30,072 nucleotides of DNA from CANHCC01 sp040381555. GTDB taxonomy: Bacteria > Bacteroidota > Bacteroidia > J057 > RFSG01. Position 1 is the first letter of the stretch. Each line of letters opens with the position of its first letter. Made by a program: the position numbers and the translations under genes. Positions 24,223 to 30,072 of the stretch are shown here, in pieces. The notes under the pieces are model-generated. The model was not told the origin of the DNA, made no database searches, and was given only the letters and a program-made list of their open reading frames with translations. Location of the stretch: contig JBEIHC010000024.1 in the NCBI GenBank assembly GCA_040381555.1, forward strand, positions 1 through 30,072. The letters are read 5' to 3'.

Positions 24223-24820
24223 AAGTGAGGCTGAGCATTCAGATTCTTGCAAGCTGACCCCACCCCAAATAAGGGTAAGTGCATATTCCGGAGCGAACTG
24301 ACCCCCTATTCCGGACAAACAGACTGGTTTAATCCTGCCAAATTAGATAAGAGCGTAGACCGCCCAATGTTTGAACAATGTTTTTAATCTGACTGTTACA
24401 GCCATGTGGTTAGTTTAATGGAGTTTGATTGAATATACATTTGACACCAAATACGCTTTGGTGTCTTTCGTTTGTGTATAATCCAATATGAACGGACCCC
24501 GATTCCGGCAATCTGACCCCTCTATTCCGAAATATTAATCCTGCTAATAAACTTTGATTGTATAATCCGGTGTGAACTGACCCCCCATTCCGGCAATCTG
24601 ACCCCACTCCAAGTTGAGGTTAAGTACGCCCGATTCCGGCAAACTGACCCCACCCCAAGTGAGGTTGAACATTCAGATTCTGGCAAACTGACCCCTCTCT
24701 AAGTGAGGTTAAGAACTCATATTCCGGCAATCTGACCCCATCCAGAGTATGGTTCAGTACCACGATTCCGGCAAACTGACCCCTCTATTCTGAGATGGTA
24801 ATCTTGCTGATGAACTTCGA
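24190..24820. repeat. Array of IS21-like end repeats without a transposase
   Basis: About ten copies of a 19-20 bp motif, ATTCCGGCAAACTGACCCC and variants, many followed by CCAAGTGAGGTTAAG-type spacers (unit about 50-55 bp). Others are followed by a CTATTCCGAGATATTAATCC segment (24523, 24781). The latter segment also precedes the istA remnant at 28208, which identifies these as left-end sequences of an IS21-family element. No istA or istB is present here. A perfect 9-bp stem (GACACCAAA/TTTGGTGTC, 24443-24465) lies in the non-repetitive middle. Confidence 0.65.
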
Positions 24821-25145
24821 TATTGAATTGGTGCAGTATATAAATTTTGGAGAACTGGAATTCCATTCTGGATGAAGCTTACCACTTATGTTTTTGTTTT
24901 CAATCGGCTGTTGAAGCTTGAAAAAAATTAATAAATAATAATCTTTACCGGAATAAATAAATATTTGAATTTATATAAATGGGGAAGCTCTCTTGAAAAA
25001 TTTTACTTTAATTTTATTTTTCCAGATTTCTGTAGGAAATATTAATAGGCAAAATGAGTATAATGTAGAAATTTTATAAAATATTTTTATCTTTGAATTT
25101 TAACATAATGACTTTATCGAAAATTTTATTTTTTAATCAAGTATA
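24821..25145. other. AT-rich gene-free region
   Basis: Very AT-rich from about 24900. No gene, hairpin or clear promoter recognised before the ATG at 25146. Confidence 0.5.
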
Positions 25146-25574
25146 ATGGATACAGAGGAACTATATATTCATATGATTGATGGAATAGACAATTATATTC
25201 CAATTCCAGCCCAAACACTAGATGGAGTGGCATATGAAATATTAAATGACCCTATTTACGAAGAAGTAAGTTCAATAGGCGCATTGTTTGAATTTTATCC
25301 TGGAGATTGGGTAGAAGTGAACAATGATCATACGCCGCTTCAGGAGTATCAATATGCCGGACCTGTGATTACAAAAGGTTTATTTCCCGACCGAAAATAT
25401 TATGAATTTTTATATCGAGCTACTACCCTAACGCTTGAATTTTCCAATCAAAGCATTTTAGAATATCAAGAGGAAATTAAGAGAGTTCAAGGTGAAATAA
25501 AAAACGGGAGGGTTTTTTATCGAAATGTCAGGGAACTACTAAAGCATTTAGAAAAAAACGATATTATTTCATAA
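25146..25574 (+). CDS. Orphan protein of unknown function (142 aa)
   Basis: I do not recognise a family. The protein is acidic, rich in Tyr and Glu, and has no signal peptide or membrane segment. The N-terminal part is beta-like (YIPIPAQTLDGVAYEIL, LFEFYPGDWVEV) and the C-terminal part is helical (ILEYQEEIKRVQGEIKNGRVFYRNV). The P-I-P-A...F-x-P-G-D-x-V pattern suggests a small barrel domain. Its length and isolation among insertion-sequence remnants would suit an immunity-type or other cargo gene, but nothing next to it supports that. The start ATG is preceded by an AT-rich leader. Confidence 0.6.
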   Translation: MDTEELYIHMIDGIDNYIPIPAQTLDGVAYEILNDPIYEEVSSIGALFEFYPGDWVEVNNDHTPLQEYQYAGPVITKGLFPDRKYYEFLYRATTLTLEFSNQSILEYQEEIKRVQGEIKNGRVFYRNVRELLKHLEKNDIIS

Positions 25575-25596
25575 ATAAAGAGTACTCTAGTCTTTG

Positions 25597-25713
25597 GGCT
25601 GTGCAGAATTAAATCGTGTGCGTCACAGGTTTCCGTGCGTCACGGCAGTCGATGTTTATTTCGGATCGAACGGTATAATCTGCTCCAAACTGACCCCGTT
25701 TCCGGCAAGATGA
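25597..25713. repeat. Dispersed repeat X, copy 3
   Basis: Starts GGCTGTGCAGAATTAAATCG (compare copy 1), contains two CGTGCGTCAC units, the CCGTG-CGT-CACGG mini-hairpin, GTCGATGTTTATTTCGGA and TATAATCTGCTCCAAACTGA. It ends in one TTTCCGGCAAGATGACCC unit. Confidence 0.8.
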
Positions 25714-25849
25714 CCCATCTACTCACCACTAAATTTTCCGACCCATTTTGTGTAATTGTAATCGAATGCCGGACTATTGAAATGGGTTAAATGGGAGAAG
25801 GATTAGTTTGTAATAGAATCCCTCAGACGGTTAAAGCAAAAGTTCTGGG

Positions 25850-26020
25850 AAGCAATGGGTTTTTTACCTGCTGGAAATTGGTACAATCATGAAGTATTTG
25901 TACTTTAGTGATGAGGAAGGTTCTAAAACATTCTTTGAGAGGCTGCTTCGACTATGCAAGGCCGAATTTGGGCAGATGAATGTGAAAATGATATTATCTG
26001 ACCCGATTAGCTTTGTTTGA
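25850..26020. repeat. Dispersed repeat D, copy C (3' part), with a 43-codon ORF
   Basis: Matches the 3' third of copies A and B: GGAAATTGGTACAATCATGAA corresponds to their CAACCATGAAGTTTTATT block. Here the frame stays open from ATG 25889 to TGA 26018 and begins MKYLYFSDEEGSKTFFERLL, ending MILSDPISFV. The same start (MKFYxFxxxEQ) in the other copies is interrupted. So the D family seems to carry the start of a real gene that is decaying. Confidence 0.55.
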
Positions 26021-26093
26021 AGATGAAGAAACCGGCACTAATGAATCGAAAAAATAAATAATATAAAACAAATTATTAAGCAATATTTGCCGT

Positions 26094-26579
26094 ATGAAAC
26101 ACAAAAAAATTAAATTAACCATATTATTATTAGGGCTGATACTGACGGCAGAAGCACAGCAAGCTATTACTGCTTCAGGCGGAGATGCATCTGGCAGCGG
26201 AGGAACAATTGCTTATAGCGTAGGACAAATAGGTTACAATTTCCATACAGGAATCACAGGTTCGGTGGTTCAAGGGGTGCAGCAACCCTACGAAATATAT
26301 ATTGTAATGGGCGAAAATGACCGTCAAATAAGCCTTAATATACAGGCTTACCCAAATCCTACTGCAGATTATTTAACTCTGAACATCGGCAATATTGATA
26401 TTTTAACTTTGAGTTTTCAATTGATTGAACTTGGCGGAAAAATAATTGAAAGCAAAAAAATAACAAGCTCAATAGAAATCATCCGTATGGAAAATTTGCC
26501 GAGTTCTACCTATTTTTTAAAAATTAGCAACAGCAACAAAGAAGGAGATGAAAGGATATTTAAAATCATTAAAAACTAA
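26094..26579 (+). CDS. Secreted protein with type IX secretion C-terminal signal
   Basis: A 161-residue protein. The N-terminal signal peptide is KLTILLLGLILTAEAQQ. A short Gly/Ser-rich region follows (ITASGGDASGSGGTIAYSVGQ), as in many small Bacteroidetes secreted proteins. The C-terminal domain is a T9SS type A sorting signal: AYPNPTADYLTLNI (the YPNP motif), FQLIELGGKII and the terminal RMENLPSSTYFLKISN with FKIIKN. T9SS substrates cross the outer membrane and are anchored on or released from the surface. There is no enzymatic domain, so it may serve as a small surface component. The next gene begins 3 nt after the stop, so they form an operon. Confidence 0.85.
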   Translation: MKHKKIKLTILLLGLILTAEAQQAITASGGDASGSGGTIAYSVGQIGYNFHTGITGSVVQGVQQPYEIYIVMGENDRQISLNIQAYPNPTADYLTLNIGNIDILTLSFQLIELGGKIIESKKITSSIEIIRMENLPSSTYFLKISNSNKEGDERIFKIIKN

Positions 26580-26582
26580 GCA

Positions 26583-28013
26583 ATGAAAAACATTTTCTCA
26601 GTAATCTTAGGTTTGCTGCTAACAGCAAGTGTTTGTGCCCAAGCCCCACAAAAATTTAGTTACCAAGCTGTAATTCGCAACAATAGTAATTCTTTAGTTA
26701 CATCTGTACCCGTAGGAATTCAAATTTCTATATTGCAAGGTTCGCAAACAGGCACAGCAGTATATGTAGAAACCCAAACGGCAATAACCAATGTCAATGG
26801 TTTAGTGAGTTTGGAAATTGGTAGCGGCATACCCGTAATTGGGACCTTTGCAGGTATTAACTGGGCTACTGGGCCTTACTATATCAAAACTGAAACCGAC
26901 CCTTTAGGCGGAACAGCATATACTATTGTTGGTACCAATGAATTAATGAGTGTGCCGTATGCTTTATTTAGTGCAAATGGAACACCCGGAGCTACAGGTC
27001 CACAAGGTCCTATAGGTCCAACAGGAGCGACGGGCCCACAAGGCCCAATTGGATTAACAGGTGCTACAGGACCACAGGGTCCTGCTGGCTTACTACCTAA
27101 TGGGACTGTAGCTGGAAATACACCATTTTGGAATGGCACACAATGGGTGGTAAACAATAATAATATATATAATAATGGTGTTGGAGTAGGGATTGGTACA
27201 ACTACTCCAAACGCCTCTTCCAAGGTGGAAATTGCGAGTACTACTCAAGGGTTTTTACCTCCACGGATGACCACATCACAACGCGATGCGATAGCTTCCC
27301 CAGCAACGGGTTTAACTATTTATAATACAACGATAAATTGTTTAGAGTGGTGGAATGGTACAGTCTGGTATGATGGCTGTGGTAATCATAACCTATACCC
27401 TAAGGGATCAGTTTTTTGTACTTCTAGTGCGAGCATAGTATTAGATGTTATCAACCCAACTACAGGCAAAACCTGGATGGACAGAAACCTTGGGGCGACT
27501 CAAGTAGCTACAAGTAACACAGATACCAGCTCTTACGGTGATTTATACCAATGGGGTCGCAGAAGTGATGGCCACCAGTGCCGCACTTCACCAACCACCA
27601 ACACTTTAAGTAGCATAGACCAACCAGCAAATAATAATTTTATTTTAGTACAAAACTCACCCGTAGACTGGCGTTCTCCCCAAAACGCCAATTTGTGGCA
27701 GAATGTAAATGGTGTGAATAACCCTTGCCCAAGTGGATACCGTTTACCAACAGAAATAGAGTTAGAGGCAGAACGCTTAAGTTGGAATAGTAACGATAGC
27801 GCTGGCTCTTTCGCATCTCCGCTGAAATGGTCTTTGGCAGGCTCCCGCCACCAAGGCAATGGGTCGCTCATAAATGTCGGAAGCATCGGTACATATTTGA
27901 GTAGCACGGTTAATGGTACCCTCACGCGTCAACTCTTTATCTTCAGCAATAATGCCGCCATAAATAATGGCAACCGAGCACTCGGTAGATCGGTGCGCTG
28001 CATTAAGGATTGA
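26583..28013 (+). CDS. Collagen-like secreted protein with C-terminal FISUMP domain
   Basis: A 476-residue exported protein (signal MKNIFSVILGLLLTASVCAQ). Residues about 20-130 are a beta domain (QKFSYQAVIRNNSNSLVTSVPVGIQISIL) common at the start of such proteins. Residues about 136-169 are a collagen-like Gly-X-Y tract built from a 12-residue unit (GATGPQGPIGPT). A low-complexity link follows. Residues about 270-476 are a FISUMP domain (Fibrobacter succinogenes major paralogous domain): KTWMDRNLGATQVAT, YGDLYQWGRRSDGHQCR, NPCPSGYRLPTEIELEAE, and final RALGRSVRCIKD. It should be a surface or secreted protein. The 3-nt gap from the T9SS gene suggests that the pair is made together. This protein has no visible T9SS tail itself. 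Confidence 0.85.
   Translation: MKNIFSVILGLLLTASVCAQAPQKFSYQAVIRNNSNSLVTSVPVGIQISILQGSQTGTAVYVETQTAITNVNGLVSLEIGSGIPVIGTFAGINWATGPYYIKTETDPLGGTAYTIVGTNELMSVPYALFSANGTPGATGPQGPIGPTGATGPQGPIGLTGATGPQGPAGLLPNGTVAGNTPFWNGTQWVVNNNNIYNNGVGVGIGTTTPNASSKVEIASTTQGFLPPRMTTSQRDAIASPATGLTIYNTTINCLEWWNGTVWYDGCGNHNLYPKGSVFCTSSASIVLDVINPTTGKTWMDRNLGATQVATSNTDTSSYGDLYQWGRRSDGHQCRTSPTTNTLSSIDQPANNNFILVQNSPVDWRSPQNANLWQNVNGVNNPCPSGYRLPTEIELEAERLSWNSNDSAGSFASPLKWSLAGSRHQGNGSLINVGSIGTYLSSTVNGTLTRQLFIFSNNAAINNGNRALGRSVRCIKD
26988..27089 (+). repeat. 36-bp in-frame collagen repeats
   Basis: Two full 36-bp units and one 30-bp partial unit encode GATGPQGPIG-type Gly-X-Y. The units differ mostly at synonymous positions (GGTCCACAAGG versus GGCCCACAAGG), so the tract is selected at the protein level and not freshly duplicated. 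Confidence 0.85.
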
Positions 28014-28029
28014 AAATTTGTTTAGTATG

Positions 28030-28200
28030 TGAGAAGTAAATCGTGTCCGTCACGAGTTTCCGTGCGTCACAGGTCTCCGTGCGTCACGGCAGTCGATGTT
28101 TATTTGGGAGTGAACGGTGTAATCTGCTTCAAATTGATTCCCATTCCGTCAAACTGACCCCTCTATTCCGAGATATTAATTCTGCTCATGAAAGTCGATA
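28030..28200. repeat. Dispersed repeat X, copy 4, with an extra 17-bp unit
   Basis: Same order as copies 2 and 3 but the CCGTGCGTCACAGGTCT unit occurs three times in place of two (first one diverged). It then has TCGATGTTTATTTGGGAG, AATCTGCTTC, one CCGTCAAACTGACCCC unit and CTATTCCGAGATATTAATTC, leading straight into the istA remnant. Confidence 0.8.
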
Positions 28201-28207
28201 AAGAATT

Positions 28208-28456
28208 ATGGCAGCATTAAGAATCAGTATAGATTTGTTACGACAAATTATTCATCAGTTATGTTCAGAGATTGCTATAAAGGAAATAGCACGGAACACT
28301 AAAGTCTCAAGAAAGACAGTCCCTGGCTACCGGGGCAGCCTCCAAAAAATCGATGAATTGAAAGGAGAATTTCAATCTTTGGCACAACCTGAAATTTTTT
28401 GTATCTCTAAATATATAGAGGACAATCTAAAAGTCATCTTTCCGAATTATCTTTAA
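28208..28456 (+). pseudogene. IS21-family istA remnant (N-terminal)
   Basis: 82 residues start MAALRISIDLLRQIIHQLC and continue IAIKEIARNTKVSRKTV, the helix-turn-helix of IS21 IstA transposases (the usual pattern is I-R-E-I-A-R...S-R-x-T-V-x-x-Y). The catalytic DDE region is absent, whereas full IstA is around 400-500 residues. Repeat X copy 4 and the CTATTCCGAG segment immediately upstream are presumably its left end. A sequence in another frame takes over from about 28440. Confidence 0.6.
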
Positions 28457-28626
28457 CCTACAAAAATCACGATATCCATCCCTACGAATGGCGGAAATTC
28501 ACCCTCGAAGGAATACAAGATTGCCTGATTAACAAGCGCGTAGATCTTCTGCCTGAGAATGTTAAGTTATACGGGAAATTCTGGAGAGTACAAGACGCGG
28601 TTACATGGCTAGATACGCATATATAA
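28435..28626 (+). pseudogene. Possible IS66 TnpC C-terminal fragment
   Basis: In the frame of codon 28462 the sequence reads NHDIHPYEWRKFTLEGIQD and then INKRVDLLPEN, ending THI and TAA at 28624-28626. The pattern H-P-Y-E-W...V-D-L-L-P-x-N resembles the end of IS66 transposases (NPYEWLKDVL...ELLPHNW). The remaining tail does not. Low-confidence transposase scrap. Confidence 0.35.
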
Positions 28627-28869
28627 TCTGGGTTGAAAAACGAACACAATATCAAGCGCTCAACCGAGTCCGAAACAGTGTATCCGAAACAGCCAACCTT
28701 TGCTTGATAGGATTCCAAACTGAGAAAGATTAGTAGCTAAGCTTTTTCAAATTTGTACAGAAAATTTAGGGTAAGACAGGATCAAGTTGTTATCTAGAAA
28801 AAGGTTGTTTAAATATTACAATTTTATAATACTCTAATCAAGTTTTATTATAAATTGACTTTATTTATA
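28627..28869. other. Gene-free AT-rich spacer
   Basis: About 240 bp between insertion-sequence debris and the minus-strand genes. No clear terminator or gene recognised. Confidence 0.5.
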
Positions 28870-29715
28870 CTATTTCACTATCAGTTGTTTTTCGGAATAT
28901 TGTATAGTTGTAAATATACCAAGACCTCCTTTAAGATTTGAGATAATATTTGCGGGTTGGCCAAAGGGATTGCCATTGGAGGATTGGGCATTATTAACGG
29001 ATTGGGTGAATTTGTGATGATCTTCCGTTAAATGGTATAGACGGCCTATTATTGTGTCTCCGGGGTCAAAGGCATATCCTGTATAAAAGCTAAATTGTCT
29101 GCCATTAAACAAAAGGTCATCAAAGGTAATATCCCAGGTGGAATCCGGATCAACGGTTTGCCCGGTCTGAAAGGCAACAATTCGATAATAGTTTCGTGTT
29201 TCTCCCCGATCATTAAATATTAATCCCGCGGATGCCTGATTTCCAGAATCGAAGTTATAAACTAATGTATCTATAGGAACCGTTGCATTGAGTTGGGTTT
29301 TGCCCGTCATAATCCTGCCTTTACTATCTTTTACATATATCTCATATTCAATACCGGGCTCTAGTTGGATTATTTTATTATTGTGATAATTATATATTTT
29401 TCCAAAATATGGATCAAAAGAAAGGGTATTCAACAGGGTATCTTTTTGATTTTGGTAACTTAAAACAACCAATGCGTTTTCAATCAACTTAAATCGTGTC
29501 GTATCTGTGAAGTTAATACTCTCCTGAAGGAGACAATTTAAAGGTTTATCATCTTCTAAATAAAATTCCATTACGAGTTTGGGTTCATAGGTCGGTAAAT
29601 CTAATTTTACCTCGCGTTGGCAGCCTGAAGCTATAACACCAAGAAAAATTATAGTATAAAGGCAGACAATTACTTTATTGTTATAAATCGATTGTTTTGA
29701 AAATATTCGAATCAT
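28870..29715 (-). CDS. DUF4249 family lipoprotein
   Basis: A 281-residue lipoprotein from the ATG at 29715 (a TTG at 29724 is also in frame). The signal VIVCLYTIIFLGVIASGC has a clear lipobox Cys, followed by QREVKLDLPTYEPKLVMEFYLEDDKPLN, the conserved start of DUF4249. Later family-like parts are IIQLEPGIEYEIYVKDSKGR, NYYRIVAF, and the ending FTQSVNNAQSSNGNPFGQPANI followed by LGIFTTIQYSEKQL. DUF4249 lipoproteins are typically encoded next to a TonB-dependent receptor, and that gene ends 12 nt upstream here. The protein is probably an outer-membrane accessory of the receptor; the ligand is unknown. Confidence 0.9.
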   Translation of the reverse strand: MIRIFSKQSIYNNKVIVCLYTIIFLGVIASGCQREVKLDLPTYEPKLVMEFYLEDDKPLNCLLQESINFTDTTRFKLIENALVVLSYQNQKDTLLNTLSFDPYFGKIYNYHNNKIIQLEPGIEYEIYVKDSKGRIMTGKTQLNATVPIDTLVYNFDSGNQASAGLIFNDRGETRNYYRIVAFQTGQTVDPDSTWDITFDDLLFNGRQFSFYTGYAFDPGDTIIGRLYHLTEDHHKFTQSVNNAQSSNGNPFGQPANIISNLKGGLGIFTTIQYSEKQLIVK

Positions 29716-29727
29716 GATCTTCAATAA

Positions 29728-30072
29728 TTAAAATTTAAAATTATAGGTGATGCCAGGAAGAATAGGGAATAAGGAAACAAGAGTAGGTCTGAAGGATAAA
29801 GGTTGTCCATTAGTGCCACCAGTTTCCCGGTAAAATACAAAAAATGGATTACGACGACTATAGGCATTATATAAGCTAAAGGTAAGGTCTGAATCCCATT
29901 GCTTGGTATTTAATTCCCAAACAATTCCAATATCGAGGCGATGCGTAGGAGGCATTTGAAAGTCATTTCTACGCAAGTAATCAGGGGTTGCATCAATTTG
30001 TGCGGGCAAGATATCCTGAAAGGCAAATCTTCCTCCGGCAAGTGTTGCAAAATTTCCTGTGTTAAATATCCA
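29728..30072 (-). CDS. TonB-dependent receptor, C-terminal part (5' partial)
   Basis: The frame is open to the window edge, giving the last 114 residues. It has the look of the last beta strands of an outer-membrane TonB receptor: PPTHRLDIGIVWELN, WDSDLTFSLYNAYSRRNPFFVFY, and FPILPGITYNFKF ending in the terminal Phe recognised by the BAM machinery. The Tyr-Asn-Ala-Tyr-Ser-Arg-x-Asn-Pro motif is typical of Bacteroidetes receptors with a carboxypeptidase-like N-terminal domain. It is followed by the DUF4249 lipoprotein gene 12 nt later, the usual order. The substrate cannot be told from this part. Confidence 0.85.
   Translation of the reverse strand, partial: WIFNTGNFATLAGGRFAFQDILPAQIDATPDYLRRNDFQMPPTHRLDIGIVWELNTKQWDSDLTFSLYNAYSRRNPFFVFYRETGGTNGQPLSFRPTLVSLFPILPGITYNFKF

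Noticed and set aside
24190..24820. CRISPR-like array
   Set aside because: Repeats are degenerate, spacing varies from about 20 to 55 bp, the spacers themselves are repeated (CCAAGTGAGG...), and no cas gene is present. IS21-type ends explain it better.
1..30072. tRNA or rRNA genes
   Set aside because: No cloverleaf with a GTTCRANYC loop or conserved rRNA segment was seen on either strand by eye.

Overview
The window looks like a chromosomal segment of a Bacteroidota (Bacteroidetes) bacterium. The evidence is the gene order DUF4175 - HATPase - ybeY - mnmG - methyltransferase, a DUF4249/TonB-receptor pair, a type IX secretion C-terminal signal, a FISUMP-domain protein, and promoters of the Bacteroidetes form TTTG/TAnnTTTG. 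The DNA is AT-rich. I cannot name a genus; no rRNA or tRNA gene was seen.

Layout. (1) 1-8532 is a conserved housekeeping block, all on + and tightly packed: a DUF4175 coiled-coil protein (cut by the window edge), an RsbW-like ATPase, YbeY, MnmG, a zinc-ribbon SAM methyltransferase, a small membrane protein and an Ig-like lipoprotein. Two parS-like palindromes lie between ybeY and mnmG, and the strand composition flips from G-rich to C-rich inside mnmG. A 31-bp hairpin closes the block. (2) 8533-14340 is an accessory zone: a UPF0175/DUF3368 toxin-antitoxin pair, a DUF3800-like gene behind a 41-codon ORF, a possible PD-(D/E)XK protein, a promoter/mini-ORF/terminator cassette, an IS66 remnant and a TPR protein. 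A double-hairpin repeat occurs three times here, each time followed by a Bacteroidetes-type promoter with an ATG exactly 4 nt past the -7 box. (3) 14511-22624 is a type I restriction-modification operon, hsdM-hsdS-(Abi_C-like)-hsdR, followed by a GHKL ATPase and a STAS-like (DUF4325) protein. A 160-nt imperfect dyad lies directly upstream. (4) 22625-28740 is a graveyard of insertion-sequence pieces: a second IS66 left end, IS21-like end repeats, and a dispersed repeat with a 17-bp tandem unit. Orphan genes (an NTF2-like protein and an unknown) and a T9SS/FISUMP surface-protein pair sit among them. (5) 28870-30072 returns to ordinary genes on the minus strand: a DUF4249 lipoprotein and the C-terminus of a TonB-dependent receptor.

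How it fits together. Regions 2-4 read as a defence/mobile island inserted between two chromosomal blocks. The restriction system modifies and cleaves DNA, with an Abi-type protein translated between its specificity and motor subunits. The ATPase/STAS-like pair resembles a partner-switching regulator and could control or sense the system; that last point is inference. The most unusual items are the repeat-promoter-leaderless-start modules, the large dyad before hsdM, the parS-like pair with the skew flip, and the solo arrays of IS21-type end repeats.
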